From assembly GCA_009869945.1 (NCBI GenBank), contig WIXG01000059.1, forward strand, positions 1 through 64,000: a stretch of 64,000 nucleotides of DNA. The letters are read 5' to 3'. Of the stretch, positions 13,291 through 25,400 are shown piece after piece. Under the pieces are notes generated by a model. The model saw nothing but the letters and a program-made list of their open reading frames with translations. It made no database searches and was not told the origin of the DNA. Numbering within the stretch: the first letter of the stretch is position 1; every line of letters starts with the position of its first letter. The stretch is from Mesaphorura yosii. Its lineage: Eukaryota > Arthropoda > Collembola > Poduromorpha > Tullbergiidae. A program made the position numbers and the translations under genes.

Positions 13291-14425
13291 ATGCTTAAAA
13301 TGACTCGCATTGAGTTCTTGCTTATTATTGTGTCGTGCCTCATATTGGGAAAGATTCAAATAGATGCTTTGAAGTGTTACGTTTGCAAAGATTGTGACCT
13401 GAGTTACAATGAGACTCATCTGACGCAGTGTGAAGGAGAAGACGAAGCCGTACTCAGATGCATAGTACGGACATTCGAATTAGAAACAAATAGCGTAAGG
13501 AAAGGGATAATCTACAAGCCCTCGTTTTTCTTGCTTATTTTAGAAGCGCGACATGATTGACAACGAGATCCAACGAGAGTGCGGGACAGTAGATGACTGC
13601 AAAGTTGGAAGCGACGATGACAAGAAGAGAAAGACTGGAGAAGCGTACACGAGCAGAGGTCGAAAACCAAGAAGATTTGGTAAGTTTCCTGGACGGAAGA
13701 CGGTTTCCAATTCTGGTTAACGAACTTTTAACTAATTCATCTGCATCGGCATGGCGCAGATTTTTGTGCTCATGTGTAATTGCATGGAGTCAATGGAGTG
13801 TGCACAGTGAACCTTGAGTTTGAGTGAAGTCCTAACAAGTTAATGGAGACCAGGCATGAGTAATATGACAGGCACTTTATTTATGCTTCTATTCCATGTC
13901 AAATTTCTGAAACACGCACATTTCCTATTTCCATTGATTCCGTGCAGAAAGTATGATTCTCTCACGGCCATTCTGCAATTGAAATGAGCATGATGAAAAT
14001 TAAATCAATTTATAAGCTCAATCATGGAACCAGGCACTCAAATGCAATGCAGACTTGAATGCTGAATTCATGATTTGCATTGTTGTGACTGAAACAAATG
14101 CACATTTCTGGTTCCTGTTAACGCAGCTAATGAATGCGTGTTTGATTTGACTAGTTCGTCAACTGCTGCAGTCGTCGGTTAAGAAGGACAACCCAAATGT
14201 CACCACTGAATTCACGTCGTTGAGTTGCTGCAAAGAAGTAATGTCATCTGCTCTTCATTTCATTAATGTTCTAGATTCCGGTGACGATTTTCTTTTAATT
14301 TTCAGGATGAATGCAACGGAGCTTTCTCTCAACTCATCTCCACAAATTCCACATTCTCAATCATTGCCATTGTCGTTTCTCACCTCTTGTTCAGCTTCCT
14401 TAAAAACTCGTCACTTTCTTTTTAA
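13291..14425 (+). CDS. Ly6/uPAR-domain GPI-anchored protein
   Basis: Predicted 180-residue secreted three-finger protein. Exons: 13291-13494, 13544-13679, 14155-14237, 14306-14425; all phases agree. A second in-frame Met at 13300 could equally be the start. The signal peptide (FLLIIVSCLILG) is followed by ALKCYVCKDC, the usual first strand of a Ly6 domain. Later come CGTVDDC, the LSCCKEDECNG motif (Ly6 C-terminal CCxxDxCN box) and a hydrophobic tail (STFSIIAIVVSHLLFSFLK) suggesting a GPI anchor. Exon 2 codes an unusually basic, Lys/Arg-rich loop (DDDKKRKTGEAYTSRGRKPR) not expected in a compact three-finger fold. It is unlike the quiver-type gene at 153-1251 in sequence, so they are not recent duplicates. 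Ligand and role are unknown. Confidence 0.78.
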
Positions 14426-15727
14426 TATTTATAATTAGTCTTTACCGCACGTATCGAATGTTATGTGTCATGTCACATTTCCTGCGGTGTAGCAACCTTT
14501 TATTTACGTGCTACATTTCATTGGCAGAACGTCGGAAGTGTGTCCACAGTCGCGATTGCTTAAAATGTTAGGTTAAACGTGAATTGTAAGTGATATTTTG
14601 CAGAGTGCATTCCTCTTGCCACTCATATCAATGTATATTATACCGTCATGTCTTATATTGTCTATTTTGAGTTCTTATGTTTTGACTTGCACCGATCGGC
14701 GTGCTCAGGGGAATGAATGACTCGGCGGTCAATGTGCTTGATAGTAATAATTAATGAAGCAATAATGACCTATTGCGGAAATGTTCTTCTTTCTTCTCGT
14801 TGTGTAAACTGAACAGTAGTTAAATGCTACGAGAATTTTTGATTGGTTTATCTTACGTCGCCAATATTTTGCTTGTGTCCAGTAGAAATTCAGCCCCGTC
14901 TGTGAGAGAAAATAAATGATACAGAATCAATATAGGGCTATCATGTTTATTTATCACAACAGACTGACACTGCGTATCTCTTTCCGTAATCGTGGTATTT
15001 CTCACGAATAAATTCTCTAAATGTAAAAAATAGAAGGTAAGTGAACTTTCTCCATACCCCGGAATGTAATTTTTGTGCAATTCCTGGCACGAGAAGTTCT
15101 GCAATTCGCATGTTTGTCACAGTACATTGCAAACGGAATATCGCAATACTAAGAAAATTAATGTACTAAAGTAATAATCTGATGAACTGGCACCACCATT
15201 ATTTCTTCGATTCCTAGATGCCGTGGCTACATTTACTATTGACAAATAAAAATGAGCATTCACTTATATGAGGCTTTTGAGACTAGGCAAAATCATTGAT
15301 CATCAATTCGCATAATGCTACGCACGACATAAATCTCATGTAAATAGGCGGCATGTAGACTAACTGCAAAACTGCAATCAATTCATGGTAAAATGTTAGC
15401 CATCGGGTTGGGGCTTTCTAGTCTCATTTGTTGATGGTTCCATCAATGCACCGAATGTCGTGTTCTGGTCTCTAGATCCAACGCCAACAATTGAAACCTA
15501 GTCATCATTAATTTCTTCAGGGAAAAGAAGAATCTAATTTTTTTGAAGTGGCATACAACAGAAGAGCAACAAATACTTCGACTCAACATCAAGGAGCAAG
15601 GAAGTGCGGAGAGTTTGAAACAGTTTGAAATATTGCGTATTTGTTCTGGCTGCCGACTGAAAATCGTGCACGAAGAGTTAGATCGCACTTAATTAAGGTT
15701 GTGAACTTACCATTACGCCTGGTTAAA
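14426..15727. other. Intergenic, nothing recognised
   Basis: A/T-rich DNA between the Ly6 gene and PRPF38A. No coding frame with motif or splice support. The final 150 bases before 15728 are likely the PRPF38A 5' UTR. Confidence 0.5.
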
Positions 15728-16936
15728 ATGGCCAACCGAACAGTAAAGGACGCCAAATCAATAAAGGGGACAAATCCCCAATACCTGATTGAGAAGATTA
15801 TCAGATCAAGAATTTACGATAGCAAGTATTGGAAAGAAGAATGTTTCGCTCTTACGGGTCAGTATTTTCATGGGAGAAATTCATCCTGAAGCCAGCTAGG
15901 CTAATGTACGATCTTAATTTTTAATTACCAACAGCGGAGCTGCTGGTCGACAAAGCCATGGAGCTGAAGTTCATTGGAGGTATTGTTGGCGGCAACGTGA
16001 AGCCTACGCCGTTTCTGTGTTTAGTGCTGAAAATGTTACAAATTCAGCCAGAGAAAGACATTATCGTTGAATTCATTAAGAACGACGAATTCAAATACGT
16101 CCGTGCTTTGGGCGCTTACTACTTGAGGCTCACAGGCACAGCCCTGGATTGTTATAATTATCTGGAGCCGCTGTTGAATGATTTCAGAAAAATCCGCCGC
16201 CAAGACCGTAACGGAGGCAAGTATAAGTACAAGATTGTAAACATGAGCGAGTTTAAGTTATCTCAATTTTGTGTTATATCTCGAATTGTTAGGTTTCGAA
16301 GTAATTTTTATGGATGATTTCATCGATGAACTGTTACGAGAAGAACGCGTGTGCGATGTGATACTTCCGAGACTTCAGGTAAGTTTCGTTTTAGCTAAAA
16401 ATTTCCAACGAGTAGCGTTTGATTTGACGATTAATTTTACAGAAGAGGCATGTCTTAGAGGAAGCAAATGAAATTCAGCCAAGAATTTCGTTGTTGGAGC
16501 ATGAAGATGATGATGACCTGGACGAGGGCTTGTTTGAAGAGGAAGAAGTCAGACCCACAGAACCCGAAAAAGGTAAACGCAGCTCCTCCAGACGTAACAG
16601 ATCCCGACGAAGAAGATCACGATCACGGTCGGATTCGAGTAAGTCCTGATTGGGTCGCATCGTCCCAAAATTACTAATGCAGACATTTCAGCAAAAATAA
16701 TCGATTTCCTGCCTTGTGTAGGTCCAGAGCGCTCGCGAAGAGATCGGGATGGGCACAGAAGGGGACACAAGCGTAGAGATCGTTCAAAGGACCGTGGCAG
16801 GGACAGACGTGACGATAGCCGGGAAAGAGATAGGAGAGATCGAGACCGTGGCAGCCGACGTGATTCTGACCGTTTCGGAAGGGATCGCCGAGACCGTGAT
16901 AGGGACAGAGACAGAGACAGGCGCCATTATCATTAG
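15728..16936 (+). CDS. PRPF38A: Pre-mRNA-splicing factor 38A
   Basis: Component of the spliceosomal B complex (tri-snRNP associated) needed for spliceosome activation in the nucleus. Exons: 15728-15857, 15935-16216, 16293-16378, 16443-16638, 16722-16936, giving 302 residues against about 312 in human. The PRP38 domain fills residues 1 to about 180. Family-typical blocks are TNPQYLIEKIIRSRIY, FIGGIVGGN, PTPFLCLVLKMLQIQPEKDI, YVRALGAYYLRLTG and DFIDELLREERVCDVILPRL. An acidic stretch (EHEDDDDLDEGLFEEEE) and a long Arg-Asp/Arg-Ser tail follow, as expected. The intron after RRQDRNG starts with GC (AG|GCAAGT) rather than GT; only this choice keeps the reading frame into FEVIFMDDF. Very well supported by family similarity. 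Confidence 0.96.
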
Positions 16937-17463
16937 AATAATAAAGAACTAGAGATACCTACCAAACTAAGTAGCGTAATAATGCAGGCGCAACAAGATC
17001 ACTATAAATTCTTTATTCTAGCCGAGTGATGAAGCGTCACTATTTCTCACCTTGACATGTTAACTTTTGTACACAATACTTTTTCAGAAAATGTGAAATT
17101 GTTAATGAAACGATTAAAGCTGTAAATCTTCAAGTAAGTCATAAGGGACCAACATTTTGCTTTTTGCATCATTGATTGCCATGATCTCGATCATGTGTTT
17201 ATTCATATAAACTCTTGTTTTGGCGTTCTCTATGTGCTCACACAATTCAACACCTTAAATTCCAAACATGTAGTTTTGGTATTGATAAAGACTATCGTGC
17301 AGGATTACTGTTAGAAGTTAGAGGGCTTTGAAGTAAGCAGATTAACAAAACTGCAGAAAAATATGGTGAAGTTGTCATTGATGTCCTTCAACCGAAAATA
17401 CAAGTCGATACTGCTCAATAATACAGAGTTGATTGTTTCTTTCAACTACGACCGGTCAAGCGT
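16937..17463. other. Convergent 3' ends of PRPF38A and NIPSNAP
   Basis: About 530 bases between two stop codons facing each other. It contains AATAAA and ATTAAA on the plus strand and TTTATT (AATAAA on minus) near 17200. The two 3' UTRs may overlap. No further gene seen. Confidence 0.5.
16940..16945 (+). terminator. AATAAA close to the PRPF38A stop
   Basis: Canonical hexamer beginning only 4 bases after the stop codon, which would give a very short 3' UTR. A second candidate, ATTAAA, lies near 17114. Either could be used. Confidence 0.4.
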
Positions 17464-18574
17464 TTATGTCGTTGGTGAAAATGAAGTTGGCAGAAGAATT
17501 CTCGAATCCATCTCCCTAATCAGAGGCACAGTGTAGGCAACGCACTCATCCCATCCAGGTTTCCTCCAAGCTGCTTCTCTTGTCTCCTTGCGAGTTTGCA
17601 AGTCTTTGTAGCCTGCGTTCAAAGATCTGCTCATTAATTGAACTTGCGAAAGATACACCGATAATAGCTTACACCAAATATGGTGCACATTGTAAAGCCT
17701 TCCAATTTGTGAAAAGAATCCAGCAAAGGTTTCCTCATTGTGCTTTCGATAGTTGATTGCTTTCGCCCAGTTATTTCCCCACTCGATCATTGTTCCAGGT
17801 TTTAAAATATAGCTTCGTATTTCATAAATGTTGTTTCCCTTTCGCGGCTCCACTTGCGGCCAGAAACTAAACGGCAGCATAAATTGAGATTGGCGTAATC
17901 TCAAGCACTCCAGCCTCTCCTTGAGTAACTTTTGACAATCCTTCAGAAGAAGAGGAATATTTTCTTAAGGAAGTTGGTTAAGCCGCGTTCATAGTATACT
18001 TCTCTTCAGTCCAGACATACCGCATCCTTGTTGAACGTGCGAATTGCTTCATCGACAGTTGTGTAACCTCCGGTATACTTCCACAAATGTATTACTTGGT
18101 CCTGATCTCCGACGCCCACCACCCAGCTAGCTGCCAGCTCACCACATTTCAGATCAGTAGTCAGTTTGACATGCTTCTCACTGAAACATGAAATGCACTC
18201 AGACACTGCGGTTGTCGGGTCGGGAGTGCAGCACGCGTTAGATTTCTACTTAAGCTTTTTGAACTCACTAATTCTGGAGGTACTTGTCCAAAAATGCCGG
18301 CTTTACTTGATGAGTTTGCAGTTCGTAAATTATTTCTTTATCCGACAACATGGTTGAGTGAGACTCTTTGGTCGGCTCAATTCTTCGAACGAATAACTTG
18401 TTGAGAAACGTCTCATGGCGGGTGCTTGTCGTAGACAGACTCCTAAGGAGAAATGAAATGTCACATTAGGACAATGCTACATGGTTTTATTTATAAACCC
18501 AATTACCGTGACACTCTCGGGTATGATTTGGCCAGCCGAGCTCCAAGCAAAAAGCAGTTAGTTCCAGTTCCCAT
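17464..18574 (-). CDS. NIPSNAP: NIPSNAP family mitochondrial protein
   Basis: Mitochondrial matrix or outer-membrane protein of the NIPSNAP1/2 type, linked to mitophagy signalling and mitochondrial metabolism. Exons on the minus strand: 18574-18507, 18442-18269, 18180-18021, 17940-17673, 17612-17464; 272 residues against about 284 in human NIPSNAP1. The N-terminus is basic and hydroxyl-rich ([20 protein letters not shown]), a plausible mitochondrial presequence. Family motifs follow in order: [98 protein letters not shown] and the C-terminal [16 protein letters not shown]. The two NIPSNAP ferredoxin-like halves are both present and look intact. Confidence 0.95.
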
Positions 18575-20056
18575 GTTCGGCAATTGCAGCAGTTTCTTCG
18601 ACTAGATTGAGGTTAACTGACCGAATTGTCTTCCACTTGCAATTGGCAGCCAACAGGAAAATGACACCTCGAAATAAAAAGGTAAATAAAATAATAGTAA
18701 CAACAGCTAAACCATTTCAATATTTGCCTTACAAAAGCCGAATGTAGATCACATGAAAACATTACGTAACCAGGCCAAAACCAACTCATGGAGAGCTGCA
18801 GAGGACAAAGACGAGGAAAGCATTTCTCGATCCAGTTTGTAACTTACGAAAGTTAGGATGATTGCACTGTGGTTGTGGTTGCCTAATAGTTGGTTAGCCA
18901 CAAATTATTTCTTAATAACACGCTTGAATGAATTAGTAAGATCCATACTCCAGAATTTCGATTCGAGTTCTTGGAAAATCGTTCCGATTCAAATGCAGTA
19001 AAAATAAAGAAACATCTGTAAAATACCAAGTCGAGGGAGAGATATTCGGAGGGATCCCACCAGCATTTTACAGGATCATCGCAACGCCTTCCAGCGCGGC
19101 GACGTTTCGCCTGTGCTCGGCTCAGTTGTCGATATACTCAACGACATTTTGACCTCAACAGCAGTTCCTTGAGGGATTTGGATTTCTAGCTGAAGAGGTC
19201 CGAGCGAGGGCTGAAGCACTTTACTCATCAGAGTGTAGGATTCGAAGGCTCCACGCATTTAGGACTCCATCCCTCTTATTCAAACTTTATGCTTTCTGCT
19301 ATGTCCAGTAAAATATGGAAGTAGTCTGCATGATGTCCGAAATAGGGGTCTATTTTTGGGTTCTTAAACTGGCTGGGAGGTAATACGAACATGAATGAAT
19401 GAATTACCTGCTGGTGTGAGATAAGAAGTAACGAAATGAAAACATGAAATCGTGATTGTCTGAAAGTGCACGAGCCTCTCGACGTCTATTGTGGGAGTTC
19501 AATCTAGAACGAATTGCGTAAAATGAGAAAGGGAAGTCTGTGGACCGAGTATCGCGTATTTTTATGACAATGATGGAACATTAAATCAGAACGGGTCACT
19601 GCTTTTAAATGGAATTAATCTATTTCTTGTACACTCTCGAAGCTCACTTGAGCAGCTCGTTGGCTTGTTGACATTTCCCACAGCTTTATTACGTAGTAAA
19701 GATGATGATATTGAGATACCGAAGCACAGCGGAGTGGACGGTGCTGGGCAGGATGCACGTAAAAGAGGAAGTTCTGTGGGTCTGGGTTTCATTACACTGA
19801 AATTCGATTTCCAGAAGGGTATAAAAACGTTTAACTCACCTGAGCGTCGGTTAGTGTCAGTGAATCTTCCGACAAATCAATTATTTGGCTTTTGCAATCA
19901 AAACCTGAAATTCCTGCAGCAGAGCTTCGCTTCGCATTCAATTCTCTTGCACTATTTGTCAATTCTTCCATCAGCGTAGAACCGTAAGCAATTTGAAATT
20001 AAAAGTTGAATAAAGCAGCAAATTTCGCCTTGATAAGCAGAATCTTTCTTGAGCAG
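18575..20056. other. Head-to-head spacer between NIPSNAP and AKH genes
   Basis: The two neighbouring genes diverge from this 1.5 kb spacer. A short minus-strand frame at 19076-19258 has no family similarity I recognise. The right end holds the AKH promoter, first non-coding exon and 5' UTR intron, listed separately. Confidence 0.45.
19820..19861 (+). promoter_or_regulatory. TATA box and initiator-like site of the AKH gene
   Basis: TATAAAAA begins at 19820. A TCAGT, the arthropod initiator core, lies at 19857-19861, about 39 bases downstream of the TATA start and so a little farther than the usual 30. A non-coding first exon to 19983, a GTAAGC donor at 19984 and an acceptor (gagcag) ending at 20056 directly before the ATG then make a compact 5' UTR intron of 73 bases. 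The arrangement fits a neuropeptide gene, but transcription start is inferred. Confidence 0.5.
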
Positions 20057-20421
20057 ATGAAGGCCCCAGCAATAGTTCTTGTCGGAGTCATCTTCACGGT
20101 GTTCACATTTGCGGTGGACGCTCAAGTAAACTTTTCTCCGAGTTGGGGCAAACGTGGTGTGGCAAATGTCATGAAGCCAGAGGAGTTGCCAGTGAGTGAC
20201 GGCACCATTGTTTCGGAGGCCATGTTGGATGAAAGCTGTAAATCGCCATCTCTAACAAGTTTCGCGCGAATCCAGCAGCTTATTCGGGTAATTTGAACAA
20301 ATATACTTGAGAGGGCATCTTTCTTACGGTTGAAATTCTTACGGTTCATTTCCAGACCGAAGCTCGGAAACTTATGAAATGCCAGCAAGCAATTAGTCAA
20401 AGCGAAATCAGCAGAAAATGA
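20057..20421 (+). CDS. AKH: AKH/RPCH-family neuropeptide precursor
   Basis: Precursor of an adipokinetic hormone / red pigment-concentrating hormone peptide, released from neurosecretory cells to act on a GnRH-type receptor, mobilising energy stores or concentrating pigment. Exons: 20057-20287 and 20356-20421; 98 residues. Residues 1-22 are a signal peptide (IVLVGVIFTVFTFAVDA). QVNFSPSW follows directly, then GKR, so the mature hormone would be pGlu-VNFSPSW-amide. The remaining 65 residues are the precursor-related peptide with two cysteines (DESCKSP and LMKCQQA), the usual pair in this family. Length, order and processing sites are all typical. The sequence differs at one position from the Daphnia form QVNFSTSW as I recall it. 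The ATG sits directly after the 5' UTR intron acceptor. Confidence 0.93.
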
Positions 20422-22462
20422 GACGTTCCTTTGCTGCGTGCTGCAGAGAAGATGGGGAACATTGAGATACCATTGAAATATTTCACAGTATGAAGTCTTA
20501 TAGTACATCTGCATTTAATACTGACATGAAGCATGGTCAACTTTATTAGCGTTTAGTTGTGATACTGCATGAGATAGATAATACGGTGAGAAAAATAAAG
20601 AGAGGTCAAACTAGTGAATGTATAAGTTGAAAGTGCAACATTCTTCCAACTTACATAAAATAATCACTTGTCTTATAAGACAGTATGACGGAATAGACCC
20701 GTTACAATTGTCGATGCAATTCCAAATAACAAACTTCATGTTTACGATAGATCAAATCAAGAAAAGAAATTTGTATGAGCCCATTTGGTGTAAAAAAGTA
20801 GAGTAGCTGCAGTCATATTCAATCCATGATTATAGCATTTCGCCGCAGAAGCGAGTGGCGAGACTTTCTCGAAGATTGCTCTGGTAAAATACTTTCTATG
20901 GATTAATTAACAACCTACACACTTTCCTGAGATGAAACATCAAAAAACTTTATGAGATTAAAAACAAACAACTGAAACTGTTTCTTGATCTTATTCAACG
21001 CACACGCTCAGTTTTAGCCTGTATTGTTTTTCAATTTTTTAATCCTTCGGGACTTTCACTTCATTCAAGAATTGCCGTCATCAAACATCAGCGGCTTGTT
21101 TATTCTTGAGTCCAGTATTCTCGTCCCGAAAAGAGCAGCTGCTCAGCTCCACGGTTTCCTTGTCCGAATCTGGCTCCGTCCGGGTTTGGCCGGATTTTAG
21201 GTCGCGGATAAGTTGAAAGAGTATAAGTACTTATTATTGTATCACGGCTCGCGAATTTCCTGGAATCGCATGACGCGTGCCTCAAATTTCGTGTCTCACG
21301 CTAATTCTCTGTCGTATGTATTATTACACCTGTTCCAATTTTGATTGACTCCGGTTTGGAGGAACGATTGAGTCGGATGTCCATGGATTTAAGATCACGG
21401 AATTTTTGCCTCTACTGTGAATGTAGCGAAGAATACTAATGATTGTGAGAATGTGGACTCAATGAGAAGATTGCGTGGAGATTGCAATTTTACAAGGTCT
21501 TCTTCGTTCCTCACAAAGGTTTTATTATTAGTTTCATTATGTGTCCTCCACTTTGCGAAAGAATCAATATCACCGACGCTTGCATACCTTGCCGTCGTAG
21601 TGCACAAGCCAGTGAGTCGAATTCATCAACATAACAAACTTCCGGTTCCAATCAATCCAGTGTTCCACGCCGCAGCGGCTGTATGGTTCCATAATCCGGA
21701 GTACATGCATTGTGTGTACAATTCAAGGACTGCCGACTGAAATTTAATGAATTCTATCACCATTTCCACTTTGTTCGTGGAAAACCCTTTCTCTGCCTGT
21801 CACTCTCGCCGTTTCGCCGTATGTACACCCGCCACACGCTGCTGACGATATTGGCCGTTCGTCTGAATGACGAATAGTGTATTTGCACACTCTAGTCCTT
21901 AAGTGTTGGTCATGCGATTCACTCCTAATTCACTGGTGGCTTGCAACCCAGAGACCTTCAGCAGAAGGAGTACCAAAGAAACACGGCAACAGGCGATTCG
22001 CCCATGAGCCAAGCAGCGAGCTGTGAATTAAGTGTTCCACATTCCGAATTGCATGCATTCGTTTTAAACAAGCACCGAGTGGTAAGGTTAAGCTGAGAAA
22101 TGTGTTTCAGTGTGTATCGAGGCCAAATTCTAACCGACTCGGATCATGAATGAGATTTGTACAACTGATGAACTCATTGTACAAGTGGGTCAGTCGGAGG
22201 AAGGCGGTGCACTACAGAAATACAAATATGGACCACGACTTAGCTCTCCCCGTGATTTCAATACTCACCCTCCGCTCGCGTCCACGCTCGTAGCCGCCAC
22301 TCCGGCTGTCGAGAACGACCTTTCGTTTTATAGGTGCTGAGACGTTTCGATTCAGTTGTGTGACAGTTGTCATCGGTGCAACTGCCCGCTTGAGACTTGC
22401 TCAGAGTTTAAGACCAGGTAACTGCTGTGAAGTCATGGGCCCCATTCTGGAGTAATCGTAGA
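20422..22462. other. Intergenic with one weak signal-peptide frame
   Basis: No recognised gene. On the plus strand an ATG near 21461 opens a frame to 21740 whose start looks like a signal peptide (FLTKVLLLVSLCVLHFA), followed by about 60 residues with no known motif. I found no splice or family support. A minus-strand frame at 21100-21285 is also unassigned. Confidence 0.3.
20594..20599 (+). terminator. Polyadenylation signal for the AKH gene
   Basis: AATAAA about 170 bases after the stop codon on the same strand, a normal distance for a neuropeptide transcript. Confidence 0.5.
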
Positions 22463-25400
22463 ATGGGTGGTGGAAAAGAGAAAGAAACTGGCAGAAAAAG
22501 TGTATTAGATAAGTACGACCAAAGCGGAAGAAAGTCTCGAATTCCTGCAGCCTATCCTGTCACAATGGTAAGTTAAACAATGCATTTATGATGTGAAAAG
22601 TGAGACGCGTCACCGGACACAGCTGCAGAGCTTTTTTAATTTAAATTCTACATTTTATTTGCATTGCAGTTGGTTGATTTGCAAATCTACGTGGTTCCCA
22701 GAGAAAAATGGGTCCTGTCACGAAGACTCTACAGACACAATATCATCGAGGAGGGAATTTCACTTGGATTTGTCAGGTCAGTGCGCACATTTTGATCATT
22801 ATCACTGGGACGGCTCACCCAATTTGCAGATAGTTTTAAGAACAGATAATCAAACACGTCGTTAATAATTTCACTTTGATTTGCATTTACTAGAGTCCTT
22901 CCTCAACTAACCGTGCACAATCTACGACGAGAGCTTCAGATTCAGCTTGGTCCGGATTTAGTTCCTCGCGATTACATATTTGTCAGAAGTGTCGGCAATA
23001 TCTTTATTCAGGTACGTGCCCATTGTGTTGAAGTTTTAATTTTTAGACCGAGTTCAGACGATGCAGTGACGTCAGGACATTTTGTTCATCCACAAGTTCA
23101 AGTTCTGAATGGCCTCTCAAATCCAATAAACATTAGCATAAAGGAACGTCATATGCACTCTGCTTTCTTAATGTGCCAATTTCTCCACACGACAATGCAT
23201 GAGACTGTGTAAACAGGCCTGTCTCCATTCATTCTGTAGCATTTGTCATTCATTTATTTGACAGCTAAAGCCGAAGCAGGAGATTGAGATGAAGGTCAAG
23301 AATTTCATTCCACCATTCTCGAGTGAGCCAGAAATTTATCTTCTTGAGGTCCTGCCACAAGACCCGCTGGACATTCCGCGCATTCTGAGCCCGCTCCCGC
23401 TGTTGCTGCCCGAAGACACGCCGCCTCATATTTGTCACGACTACTGTCGTCATGGCCGAGCCCATAAACGTAAGCACGATTTCATTTTGTTTTCCGTTTG
23501 CTTAATTAAGGAAACTCTGTAATGCGAAGCAGTAAATGGCAATTCGAAGTGAGTACGCAGTATCGACTCATAAATACTGGTTTCGAATCTAAGCCAAGGT
23601 TTAGATTTAAGATTTGACTCGCCATGAGCACGAGTGCATGCAACAGCAAACGTCGAGCTGTTTGCTTGGTAAGACGAGAGATTAATGACAAAAGCCATAA
23701 GCGGGCCTCACCGTCTATTGTTACACAAAGGAATTGTGTATGCGGCATGAGTGAGCCTGAGAATAAGAGTCAAAGGGAAAGTACATGCCCTGGTGTTCAA
23801 CCTAATGCGCTTTCCCGACACGTACACGAGCCCCTAGTCAGAGAAGTCCTTCATATTTTAATGACCGGTGGAATGGAGTCGCAGTCACGCTATAATCCAA
23901 TAACTCCCTGATTTTCTTGCTGATAAATCGAATGACCAACATTTCTCGAGACATACGCTGCCTCCAACAATAGCCGTAAAGAAAGCATGGTCTTGATTTG
24001 GGAAAATAGAACGACACGAATTTGCGCTGTTAATATGTCCCACTTTGAGATGCATTATTCACTTGAATTCTGAACTGAGAACTTGCACTGCCGTTTAGTT
24101 AGATATAGTTTAGCTGCGTCGCAAATAGGAGGCAGGTGAAATATCGGAGCTTAAGATTCACTTGGGCCAGTCGCAATTTGTCCCTCCAAGGACATTTCAT
24201 TGCTCTGTTGTGCAACTACCGTGGGTGTGAGTGTGGAGCTTCAAAGACACGCTTTAGTGATCCCTCGGGCAAGATGAACATCACAATAATCATACCAGCC
24301 ATCCAGATGCCGCCGACTCAACACGGGGCGGCATCCCCTCAGCCAACAAACACACCGTTTCCTCTCATCGACCTGAGCCCATCCCCAGAGCCATCGTATC
24401 TCAACAATGGCGAAATCCTCATGCCTGAACGCCTCTCAGAGTCCGCCTCCGCGAGCGAGGTGTTCCGTTCAGACTCAATGCCAGAGTTGAGTGAAGCACT
24501 AAATACGGACAACAATTTATCCGAATCGTCTGAATTTCAAGAAGAAATAGCATTTTATGAGGAACAGGAGGCAAGAGCGGCAAGGGTTAGTGCTCGAAGG
24601 AGTTCAGAAGCAGCCGTGCTTAGTTCTAAAAGGAGCTCAGAAGCAGTCAAGATTGCACCCCGTAGAAATTCTGAGGCTGCGTGGTCAACTTTGAGGAGGT
24701 CCATATCGGTGGACAGCGAGACTGAAGGGACGAGTAGAATCCCAGAAATTATCCATACAAGTGCCAGCGCGATCCCGTCTCCCGTGGACGAAACCTTGCT
24801 GTCCGATGAAGTCAACGAGTTTGACCCGTACGCTACAACGGACACAGTTTCGTCTCCAGAAACCGTTATACAGAGGGTTAACCGACAGGGGGCAGAAACC
24901 AAACCGGAGTCTGATACTCCAGTAGCTGCAGGTATGGAGGAGTCAAGGTCCTTAAGAAGCCATTCACCTACGCCTGAAGACGATACTCAGCACACCCATG
25001 AAAATCAATTCACTCCAATCCGTGAAGACGAGGGGGAAACATCCGAGCAAGAGCAAGCACCCGATGTCCCTGAGGCTGAGGTCTTACTAGGTCAGGAGGA
25101 AAAACCCACGGAAACACCGTCGGACGACACAAAGACTAACGACACTCCTGCAGCCAAAGAGAATGAACCTGTCGAGCCTGTCAAACAACACGTGGAGTAC
25201 ATCATCCCCATTTATGTAGAGCCACGGGACAAGGACGAACCTAAGTCTCCTGCCGCCACTCCGAGAACTCGACGACGGACAAGATACCCGCAAAGACTGA
25301 ACAAAGTCACTTTAACTAGACAAGCACTAGCACGAGAAAAAAGACGAGCATATGTCGAAGAACGAATTCAATGGTACCTGCAAAACTCACAAGAGTATTC

